Assembly (NCBI RefSeq): GCF_002090155.1
Contig: NZ_BBRM01000008.1
Span: 98,878-162,877 of the forward strand
From: Demequina sp. NBRC 110056
GTDB lineage: Bacteria > Actinomycetota > Actinomycetes > Actinomycetales > Demequinaceae
DNA: 64,000 nt
Direction of reading: 5' to 3'
Shown here: positions 56,471-64,000 of the stretch, in pieces
Layout: each line of letters begins with the position of its first letter
How positions within the stretch are numbered: position 1 is the first letter of the stretch
The notes under the pieces: generated by a model
Database searches by the model: none
The model's input: the letters and a program-made list of their open reading frames with translations, nothing else
What the model was told of the DNA's origin: nothing
Program-made: the position numbers and the translations under genes

Positions 56471-58051
56471 ATGACTCACCAGCCCGACCCCGCCATCAGC
56501 CGCAACGGCAACGCCACGCTGTCGGTCGCGAGCATCCTCGCCGAGAGCGCGCGTCGTCACGCGGAACGGCCCGCGCTGCACTTCGCCGGCTCGACCATCA
56601 CCTACAGCGAGCTCTGGGACCAGACGCGCGCGTACGCGGGCGCGCTGCGCGACCGCGGCATCGGGCCAGGCTCCCGCGTGGCGATGATCGTCCCGAACGT
56701 GCCGGACTTCCCGCGGGTGTACTACGGCGCGCTCGCGCTGGGCGCGATCGTGGTGCCCGTCCACCTGCTGCTGAAGGCGGAGGAGATCGAGCACGTGCTG
56801 CGCGACAGCGGTGCCGACCTGGTGGTCGTGGCCGCGCCGCTGCTCCCCGAGGCCGCTCCGGCCGCGGCCCAGGCCGGCGTGCCGATCGTCACCGTGCTGC
56901 TGCCCGAGGACGCCGGGGTCGACCTGCCGCGCCTCGAGGCCGAGGCCGCCGCGGCGGAGCCCATCGTGCGGCACACCCCGACCGGACCGACCGACCCCGC
57001 GACCATCCTCTACACCAGCGGCACCACCGGCACGCCCAAGGGCGCCGTCGGCAGCCACCTGTCCATCATCGAGCAGGTCCACTGCTCGCTGGTCGACAAC
57101 TTCGACCTCAACAAGGACGACATCGTCTTCGGCGGCCTCCCGCTGTTCCACACCTTCGGCCAGACCGCCGTGATGAACATCGGCTTCCGCGTGGGCGCCT
57201 CGATCATCCTGCTGCCCCGCTTCGACCCCGACGACGCGCTCGCGCTGATGGTCGCGCACGAGGCGACCGTGTTCACCGCCGTCCCGACCATGTACGTGGG
57301 CCTCATCGAGGCGGCCCGGCGCGCCGACGCGCGGCCTCCGTTGCGATACGCCGTGTCCGGCGGTGCCTCCCTTCCGGTCGCGGTGCTCGAAGCCTTCCGC
57401 GACGCCTTCGGCTGCGACGTCTACGAGGGCTACGGGCTCACGGAGACCGCGCCCATCGTGTCCTCGAACCCGCTGTTCGAGCCGATCCGGCCCGGAACCG
57501 TGGGGCGCCTGCTGTGGGGCGTGGACGCCGCGATCGCCGACCCCGAGGTCGACGACCGCATCGTGCTGCTCGACGAGCCGGACGCCCTGGGAGAGATCGT
57601 CGTGCGCGGGCACAACCTCTTCAAGGGATACCTCGGCAGGGCCGATGCGACCGCCGAGGCCATCGTCGACGGCTGGTTCCGCACGGGAGACCTGGGCACC
57701 TACATCGACGGCGTGCTCACCATCGTGGACCGCAAGAAGGACATGATCGTGCGCGCCGGCTACAACGTGTACCCCACGGAGGTGGAGGCCGCGCTGATGC
57801 GCCACCCCGACGTCGCGGGCGCCGCGGTGTTCGGCGTCGACGACCCCGTCAAGGGCCAGGAGGTCCACGCGGCCGTGGTGGCCCTTGACGGTCACGAGCT
57901 CGACGCCGACGAGGTCATCGGCTTCGTGCGCGACCGCATCGCGGCCTACAAGTACCCGCGCGTGATCCACGTGCTCCCGCAGTTCCCGTTGGGCGCGAGC
58001 GGCAAGGTGCTCAAGCGGGTGCTGGTCGAGCAGTTCACGCCGGTGGCCTGA
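56471..58051 (+). CDS. Acyl-CoA synthetase (AMP-forming)
   Basis: A 526-residue ANL-superfamily ligase: P-loop 'ILYTSGTTGTPKGAVGSH', 'YEGYGLTETAPIVSSNP', 'GWFRTGDLGTYIDG', 'VDRKKDMIVRAGYNVYPTEVE' (shortened here) and the C-terminal catalytic lysine in 'LGASGKVLKRVL'. GAAGGAGA precedes ATG 56471. It would activate the acid taken up by the transporter, in the position of LvaE of the levulinate pathway or of the fadD gene beside Rhodococcus qsdR. Chain-length preference cannot be read from sequence. Confidence 0.92.
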   Translation: MTHQPDPAISRNGNATLSVASILAESARRHAERPALHFAGSTITYSELWDQTRAYAGALRDRGIGPGSRVAMIVPNVPDFPRVYYGALALGAIVVPVHLLLKAEEIEHVLRDSGADLVVVAAPLLPEAAPAAAQAGVPIVTVLLPEDAGVDLPRLEAEAAAAEPIVRHTPTGPTDPATILYTSGTTGTPKGAVGSHLSIIEQVHCSLVDNFDLNKDDIVFGGLPLFHTFGQTAVMNIGFRVGASIILLPRFDPDDALALMVAHEATVFTAVPTMYVGLIEAARRADARPPLRYAVSGGASLPVAVLEAFRDAFGCDVYEGYGLTETAPIVSSNPLFEPIRPGTVGRLLWGVDAAIADPEVDDRIVLLDEPDALGEIVVRGHNLFKGYLGRADATAEAIVDGWFRTGDLGTYIDGVLTIVDRKKDMIVRAGYNVYPTEVEAALMRHPDVAGAAVFGVDDPVKGQEVHAAVVALDGHELDADEVIGFVRDRIAAYKYPRVIHVLPQFPLGASGKVLKRVLVEQFTPVA

Positions 58052-58068
58052 GAGGCTCTCAACCGGCC

Positions 58069-58108
58069 CGGCGAGGCGGGGAGGTCATCGGGCCTCCCCG
58101 CCTCGCCG
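58069..58108. terminator. 16-bp hairpin after the acyl-CoA synthetase
   Basis: Arms CGGCGAGGCGGGGAGG (58069-58084) and CCTCCCCGCCTCGCCG (58093-58108), 8-nt loop, 17 bp after the stop codon. Likely terminator of the kinase-ACAD-synthetase operon. Confidence 0.85.
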
Positions 58109-58153
58109 TGTCCAGGGCGCTCTCCGCGCCACTGCGTCGCGTCACCGTGCAGC

Positions 58154-58192
58154 GTCCCAGTGCCGCATCCCCGTGCCGCGTCCCAGTGCCGC
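58154..58192. repeat. Three tandem 13-bp units
   Basis: GTCCCAGTGCCGC, ATCCCCGTGCCGC, GTCCCAGTGCCGC in direct succession, in the 362-bp convergent gap 58052-58413. No coding role is seen. Confidence 0.7.
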
Positions 58193-58224
58193 GCCGCCGG
58201 TGACACAGCCGCGTGACCCCGCCC

Positions 58225-58304
58225 GCGCATCGGCCCTTTGCCGGCGTGACCGGCCACCGCCCACGAGTCAGCGCCCCACGACGGCGGGCCGATGCGCTTG
58301 CCGG
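58225..58304. repeat. GCATCGGCC-bordered intergenic element, short form
   Basis: GCGCATCGGCCCTTTGCCGGC (from 58225) and CGGGCCGATGCGCTTGCCGGC (to about 58305) form inverted borders 50-60 nt apart, in the gap between the convergent synthetase and binding-protein genes. The interior has no hairpin like that of the longer elements. Confidence 0.65.
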
Positions 58305-58413
58305 CTGCCGACGAGCGTGCACCGAGGGCGCGCACCTGGAGCGGCGGTCGCCCCCGAAGACGACGAAAGCGGGGGATGCCTCCCGGCATCCCCCGCTCCC
58401 GTGGTGCTCAGCG

Positions 58414-59742
58414 TCAGCCAGCCGGCAGCGCGTCGTTCTCGAGCGGGATGGGCGCGGCCTCGACGGCGGTCACGGTGCCGCCCTCGACCGCGTACGTCGC
58501 CCCCAGGTAGTCCTGGACGCCTTGGTCCACCATCGTGATGCCGACCCCGAGGTAGGCGGCGTGGTTGTCCTCGGAGAACGACAGCGGCACGATGCCGTTG
58601 CCCGTCAGCCCGCCGGAGGTGACGGCAGCGAGCAGGCTCTCCCGCGTGGGGTCCTCGCCGGCGGCGGCGAGCGCCTCCGCGAACGTGTACGCGACGCTCA
58701 TGCCGTAGATGGTGTTGCCGTCGAAGGGCGCGCCGTCGTTGTAGTCCTCGTTGATCTGACGGAACAGGGTCACCCACTCGTCCTCGGACCCGAGCGACGG
58801 CAGGTAGTTGGTGCCGACGAGGCCCTGGAGGAGCTGTGGTCCCACGTCCTCGCCGAGGTACGTCACGAGCGTCGGGTAGTCGGCGCCCGAGGACGACGAG
58901 AACCACATCGGGAACCACCCGAACTGCGCCGAGGTCCCGAGCGCCAGGGCCGTGAAGCCGTTGATGGTGGCGAGCAGGTTGATCTCGCATCCCGCGGCCT
59001 GCAGCGCGCCGATCTGCGCGGTGACGTCCTGGTTGGACACCGAGTACCGCTCGATGTGGGTGAGGCCGCCGGTGCCGAACACCAGCTCGGCGCCCTCGAT
59101 CATCGCGTCGCCGAAGTCGTCGTCCTGACCGAGCAGGCACACCTTCTTGTCAGGGTGCTCGTCGGCGGCGTACTGCGCGAGCGCGGCGCCCTCCACGACG
59201 TAGTCGGCGTTGTAGCCGAACGTGAACGGGTACTGCTCCGGCAGGTTCCACGAGGTCGACCCCGACGCGACGAACAGGTCGGGGACCTCGTTCTCGTTGA
59301 GGAAGTCGAGCACCGCGGTGTGCGTGGGCGTGCCGAGCCCGTTGACGATCGCGAACACCTCGTCCTGCTGCACGAGCTCGCGCACCACTGTCTGCGTGGT
59401 GGAGGGGTTGTACCCGTCGTCCTTGACGATGTACTCGATGGAGCGGCCGTGCACGCCGCCGTTGTCGTTGAGGTACGCGAAGTAGGCGGTGGCTGCCGCC
59501 GAGATCGACGAGTATCCGGCGGCCGCCGGGCCCGTGAGCGGGGTGTGCGTGCCGATGGTGACGGTGTCCTCGGTGACACCGGTCGAGTCGCCCGGTTCGA
59601 CGGGCGCCGTCGTGGCGTCCCCGCTGGCGCTGGGCGGAGCCTCCTCCTCGGAGGCCGGCGTGCTGCAGCCGACGAGCCCGACCAGGACGGCGGAGGCGCC
59701 GGCCAGGGCCGCGAGTCGGCGTGCGGTGAACTGCTGTGACAT
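58414..59742 (-). CDS. Branched-chain-amino-acid-type ABC binding lipoprotein
   Basis: A 442-residue type I periplasmic-binding protein (Peripla_BP_6/LivK-like). Lipobox 'VLVGLVGCSTPAS' with Cys at about residue 26, then an acidic Ser/Thr linker. 'IGTHTPLTGPAAAGYSSISA' and 'YLNDNGGVHGRSIEYIVKDD' are typical of the class. It starts 3 bp after the LivM-type permease. Such systems carry amino acids, urea or carboxylates; the acyl-CoA genes alongside and their shared operator favour a carboxylate or lactone-derived acid. Confidence 0.9.
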   Translation of the reverse strand: MSQQFTARRLAALAGASAVLVGLVGCSTPASEEEAPPSASGDATTAPVEPGDSTGVTEDTVTIGTHTPLTGPAAAGYSSISAAATAYFAYLNDNGGVHGRSIEYIVKDDGYNPSTTQTVVRELVQQDEVFAIVNGLGTPTHTAVLDFLNENEVPDLFVASGSTSWNLPEQYPFTFGYNADYVVEGAALAQYAADEHPDKKVCLLGQDDDFGDAMIEGAELVFGTGGLTHIERYSVSNQDVTAQIGALQAAGCEINLLATINGFTALALGTSAQFGWFPMWFSSSSGADYPTLVTYLGEDVGPQLLQGLVGTNYLPSLGSEDEWVTLFRQINEDYNDGAPFDGNTIYGMSVAYTFAEALAAAGEDPTRESLLAAVTSGGLTGNGIVPLSFSEDNHAAYLGVGITMVDQGVQDYLGATYAVEGGTVTAVEAAPIPLENDALPAG

Positions 59743-59745
59743 GGG

Positions 59746-60948
59746 TCACCTCTCTCTTTCAGTGGGGGACTGCAGGACGGTCTGGGGCGTGCGCGGCTGG
59801 TCGTTCGCCGGCATCTCGCGCAGCGCCGATGCGGGTGCCGGGTCGGCGGCGGTGGCGCCGGTCGGGGAGGTGGCGGCGACCGCATCGGGTCCCGACGGCG
59901 GCGTCGGGTCCTCGGCGCTGGTGCGCCGGGTACGCCGCCCGCGGCGCAGGCCGGCGAGGCCTCCGGGTCGGGCGAGCATCACGATGATGAGCAGGGCGCC
60001 GAAGACCAGCAGGCCGAGGTTGCCGCTGAGGCGCTGCTCGAGCTCGGCGGGCATGTCGACGAGGTCCGTCAGGGTGGCGACCAGCCACGGAAGCATCACG
60101 ATGAGCGCGGCGCCGAGCGCCGCTCCGCCGATGCTGCCGAGGCCGCCGACCACGGCCGCGACCACGAGGAGCAGGGAGAAGGCGAGCGTGTACGCGCCGG
60201 GGCTCACGGACTGGGTGACGAAGCACAGCGCCGCGCCGCCCGCGCCGGCCGCGACCGAGCTCAGGGTGAACGCGACGACCTTGACGCGCCCGGCGGGGAC
60301 GCCGCTGAGGCGTGCGGCGGTCTCGTCGTCGCGCACGGCCCGCATCCGCAGCCCGAGGCTGGAGCGGCGGACGGCGGCGAGGCCCGTCACGACGACGCCG
60401 GCGATCATGATCGCGACCCACGCCTGCCACTGCTCGACCACGATGAGGCGGCTGAGGACCGCGGGGACGTCGTCGCGGTCGATCCGCAGGCCTTGGTCGC
60501 CGCCGAGCACCCCGGAGAACTGGGCGGTGACGGCGGGCAACGCGATCGCGATGCCGAGGGTGAGGCCGGCCAGGTAGGGCCCGTGGAGCCGGGCGCCTGC
60601 CAGCCCGAGCAGCAGCCCGTGCAGCGTGGACGCCGCGATGGCCCCCGCCATGCCCAGCAGGAACCGCGGCAGGCCATCGAGGCCCATGTCGGTCGCGAGC
60701 GAGGCCGTGAGCGCGTAGGCGTAGCCGCCCACCGCCATGAGGGCCGCGTGGCCGAGCGAGAGCTGCCCGGTGAGGCCGACGAGCAGCGTCAACCCTGCGA
60801 CGGCGCAGAAGTAGGCGACGATCGTCGCGAGCTGGAAGTTGCGATAGGGGTCGAGCCCGAAGGTCGCGGCGATCGCGACGACCGTCAGGACGGCTCCCAT
60901 GACGATGGTGCGGGGAGCTCCGGTGAGCGAGGGGGCGATGCGGTTCAT
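59746..60948 (-). CDS. livM: LivM-type ABC permease
   Basis: A 400-residue permease with about nine to ten spans; 'GLTGQLSLGHAALMAVGGYA' is the LivM hallmark. The last 70 residues are a polar, Pro/Ala/Thr-rich cytoplasmic tail not needed for the fold. ATG 60948 overlaps the LivH stop (ATGA). The symbol denotes the family, not proven substrate. Confidence 0.9.
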   Translation of the reverse strand: MNRIAPSLTGAPRTIVMGAVLTVVAIAATFGLDPYRNFQLATIVAYFCAVAGLTLLVGLTGQLSLGHAALMAVGGYAYALTASLATDMGLDGLPRFLLGMAGAIAASTLHGLLLGLAGARLHGPYLAGLTLGIAIALPAVTAQFSGVLGGDQGLRIDRDDVPAVLSRLIVVEQWQAWVAIMIAGVVVTGLAAVRRSSLGLRMRAVRDDETAARLSGVPAGRVKVVAFTLSSVAAGAGGAALCFVTQSVSPGAYTLAFSLLLVVAAVVGGLGSIGGAALGAALIVMLPWLVATLTDLVDMPAELEQRLSGNLGLLVFGALLIIVMLARPGGLAGLRRGRRTRRTSAEDPTPPSGPDAVAATSPTGATAADPAPASALREMPANDQPRTPQTVLQSPTERER

Positions 60949-61822
60949 GCGCTGCGCGCCTCCCTCATGGAGAAGATGCCTCCGGGCTTGACGAGCAGCA
61001 CCACCACCAGCAGCACGAGCACGCCGATGGGCGCGAACGTCGCGCCCAGGTAGCCCGTCACGAGCGTCATCGCGACGCCGACCACCAGGCCGCCGAGCAG
61101 CGCGCCGACGGGCGAGTCGAGCCCGCCGACCACCGCGACGGTGAAGGCATAGACGAACAGCACGTCGGTGGAGTGCGGGTTGAGGCCGAGCTCGGTGGGG
61201 ACGAGCAGCATGGCGGCGAGCGCGGCCACCGCGGCCGACAGCATCCACCCGACGGTCACCATGAGGGAGACCCGCACGCCGAGGACCCGCGAGACCTCGG
61301 GGGAGAACGCCGAGGCTCGCAGCTGCAACCCCATCGACGTGCGGTTGAACAGCAGCGCGAGCCCGCCCATCACCGCGAGCGCGACGACGAGCACGAAGAT
61401 GTCGTACGGCGACAGCAGCGGGACCCCGCCGACGGTGAGCGGGCTGTCGGAGAACGGCGTGTGCATGGGCCGGTGCTGCTGGCCGAAGAAGATGCCGAGC
61501 AGGGCCTGGAGCACCATCACGAGGCCGATCGCCACGATGATGCCGGCGAGCGGATGCGAGTCGCGGGTGAAGCGCATGAGCCCGCGCTCGACGCCGAGTC
61601 CGATGGCGGCGCCGGCGAGGATGCCCGCGCCGAGGCCGGCCCAGTACGAGCCTGTCATCCCGGTCACGGCGAAGGCTGCGTACGTGGCGACGAGCGCCAT
61701 CGCGCCCTGCGCGAAGTTGATGATGCGGGCGGCGCGCCAGATGAGCACGAGCGACAGCGCGAACAGCGCGAAGATCGCGCCGCGGGCGAGGCCCGTGGCG
61801 ATGAGGAAGAGCAGATGATCCA

Positions 61823-61823
<1 letters not shown>
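60945..61823 (-). CDS. livH: LivH-type ABC permease
   Basis: A 292-residue permease with about eight spans; 'IINFAQGAMALVATYAAF' near the N-terminus and 'TVAVVGGLDSPVGALLGGLV' are typical of LivH. Its ATG shares a base with the LivF stop (TGATG). Third gene of the operon livG-livF-livH-livM-binding protein. Confidence 0.92.
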
Positions 61824-63291
<1,468 letters not shown>

Positions 63292-63330
63292 CGGCACCTC
63301 TTCGTGTCGGTTGACGCCACTGTAGCGCAG

Positions 63331-63349
63331 AAACCGACCGGGCGGTATG
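63331..63349. promoter_or_regulatory. TetR-type operator, site A3
   Basis: AAACCGACCGGGCGGTATG; its complement begins CATACCGCCCGGTCGG, identical to the first 16 bases of site A1. It lies 40 bp before livG on the opposite strand and is followed by GATGTTGCAC (motif B, 63352-63361). CTACAG between it and the gene may be part of the -10. Confidence 0.75.
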
Positions 63350-63443
63350 TAGATGTTGCACAATCGTGATCCAGCCGCCCAGCGACCGCCCCCGCAAGCG
63401 CGCGGAACGGACACCACCCCACCCCACCCCACCCCCCCTCGAC

Positions 63444-63491
63444 GAAAGTGGGCCCACTTTCATCGTGAACACCGTCGAGACGACGAAAGTG
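63444..63491. repeat. Palindrome pair interrupted by IS110-type element
   Basis: One complete GAAAGTGGGCCCACTTTC (63444-63461), 23 nt of spacer, then only the left half GAAAGTG (63485-63491) of a second copy before the sequence departs. The intact pairs at 20287-20344 and 23407-23465 show what the second copy should look like. The transposase stop is 15 bp further on. Confidence 0.75.
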
Positions 63492-63506
63492 ACGCTTCTA
63501 TGTTCG

Positions 63507-64000
63507 TCAAGTGGGCATGGTGGCGGTGGCGTGGGTGAGGGTGCGGTGGATGTGTCGGGCGATGTAGCGCTTGAGGATGCGGCGGATTTCCTTGAGGGTG
63601 AGTCCTTCGGTTTGGCGGCGGGCAATGTAGTCGCGGGTGGCTTGATCGATCCGCATGCGGGTCAGGGTGATGGTGTGCAGGGCGGCGTTGAGGCGTCTGT
63701 CGCCGCCGCGGTTGAGTCGATGGCGGGTGGTGTTGCCTGACGATGCGGGCAGGGGGCTGACTCCTGCTAGTGCAGCGAAGGCGCCCTCGGAGCGGAGTCG
63801 GCCTGCGTGGGACCACGACACATAGATCGCGGCTGCGGTGATCGGTCCGATGCCGGTCTCGGTCAGGAGAGCCGCTGCGGGGGTGGCGGGCAACAGGCTG
63901 GTGATGTGTGCCTGATTCGCTTTGAGGTCGGCGTCGGTGGCCAGGATGGTTTTGGCCAGGCGGGCTGCTTCGGCGCGGGCGATCGCGGTCGCGACAGGTT
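63507..64000 (-). mobile_element. IS110-family transposase, C-terminal part (5' end outside window)
   Basis: The frame is open from the window edge to the stop at 63507 (about 164 codons). It contains the Transposase_20 domain of IS110/IS1111/IS116 elements: 'GIGPITAAAIYVSWS', 'FAALAGVSPLPASSGNTTRH' with the catalytic serine in SSG, and 'RLNRGGDRRLNAALHTI'. The N-terminal DEDD domain lies to the right of the window. Nothing visible breaks the frame. The element's end would fall between this stop and about 63491. IS110 elements choose targets by a bridge RNA encoded in a non-coding end; that end is not in view. Confidence 0.9.

Noticed and set aside
58154..58192. CRISPR-like array
   Set aside because: Units are directly adjacent 13-mers without spacers, there are only three, and no cas gene is present anywhere in the window.

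Overview
The window comes from a high-GC actinobacterium. I judge it to be a Micrococcales-type organism (Demequina/Cellulomonas-like), but cannot fix the genus. The basis is base composition near 70% G+C by eye, GTG starts, many 4-nt ATGA/GTGA gene overlaps, a GlnR-type orphan regulator, a GlxR/Crp-type regulator, a PASTA-containing class A penicillin-binding protein, and thioredoxin next to DUF4395.

Positions 1-11.8 kb hold core genes: a partial ygfZ, a nitrobindin-like protein coupled to a 36-residue membrane peptide, DUF4395 plus thioredoxin, glnR, nhaA, nth, an RsiG-like coiled-coil protein overlapping a Crp-family regulator, RidA and DUF4177, a bifunctional PBP, a metallophosphoesterase and tRNA-Pro(CGG). 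From 11.8 to 17.8 kb lies a xylose module (xylA, xylB, divergent ROK regulator with a palindromic operator) and a lactate permease. From 17.8 to 27.5 kb come asd-lysC, a TetR regulator, a two-gene ABC exporter, recR, dnaX, SRP RNA, tRNA-Ser(GGA) and a LytR_C-domain protein.

Positions 27.8-47.3 kb form an arabinan/arabinoside island with two units. The first has a GH127 enzyme, a CUT1 ABC importer and a LacI regulator. The second has a membrane-anchored GH43, a GH51, a GH27, a second CUT1 importer, a cytoplasmic GH43, a DUF624 protein, a second LacI regulator and a second GH127. Three promoters of the second unit carry the same 16-bp palindrome. Copies of one roughly 190-bp intergenic element stand at both borders of the island and at the junction of the two units.

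Positions 47.7-63.3 kb encode acyl-CoA metabolism: alcohol dehydrogenase, SDR and MaoC; thiolase and acyl-CoA dehydrogenase; a QsdR-like TetR regulator and thioesterase; an APH-type kinase overlapping an ACAD10/11-type dehydrogenase; an acyl-CoA synthetase; and a five-gene branched-chain-amino-acid-type ABC importer. A shared TetR-type palindrome lies 40-45 bp before three of these operons. A second motif, RAYGTTGCAC, recurs at three promoter regions. I infer a single regulon for uptake and breakdown of 4-hydroxy or 4-oxo acids (levulinate or gamma-lactone derived). The window ends inside an IS110-family transposase that appears to sit in an intergenic palindromic repeat.

The intergenic DNA is unusually structured: paired GAAAGTGGGCCCACTTTC palindromes, the long inverted-repeat elements, and a non-oriented GCCGATGCG word found about 36 times. 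These are the features least explained by the genes.
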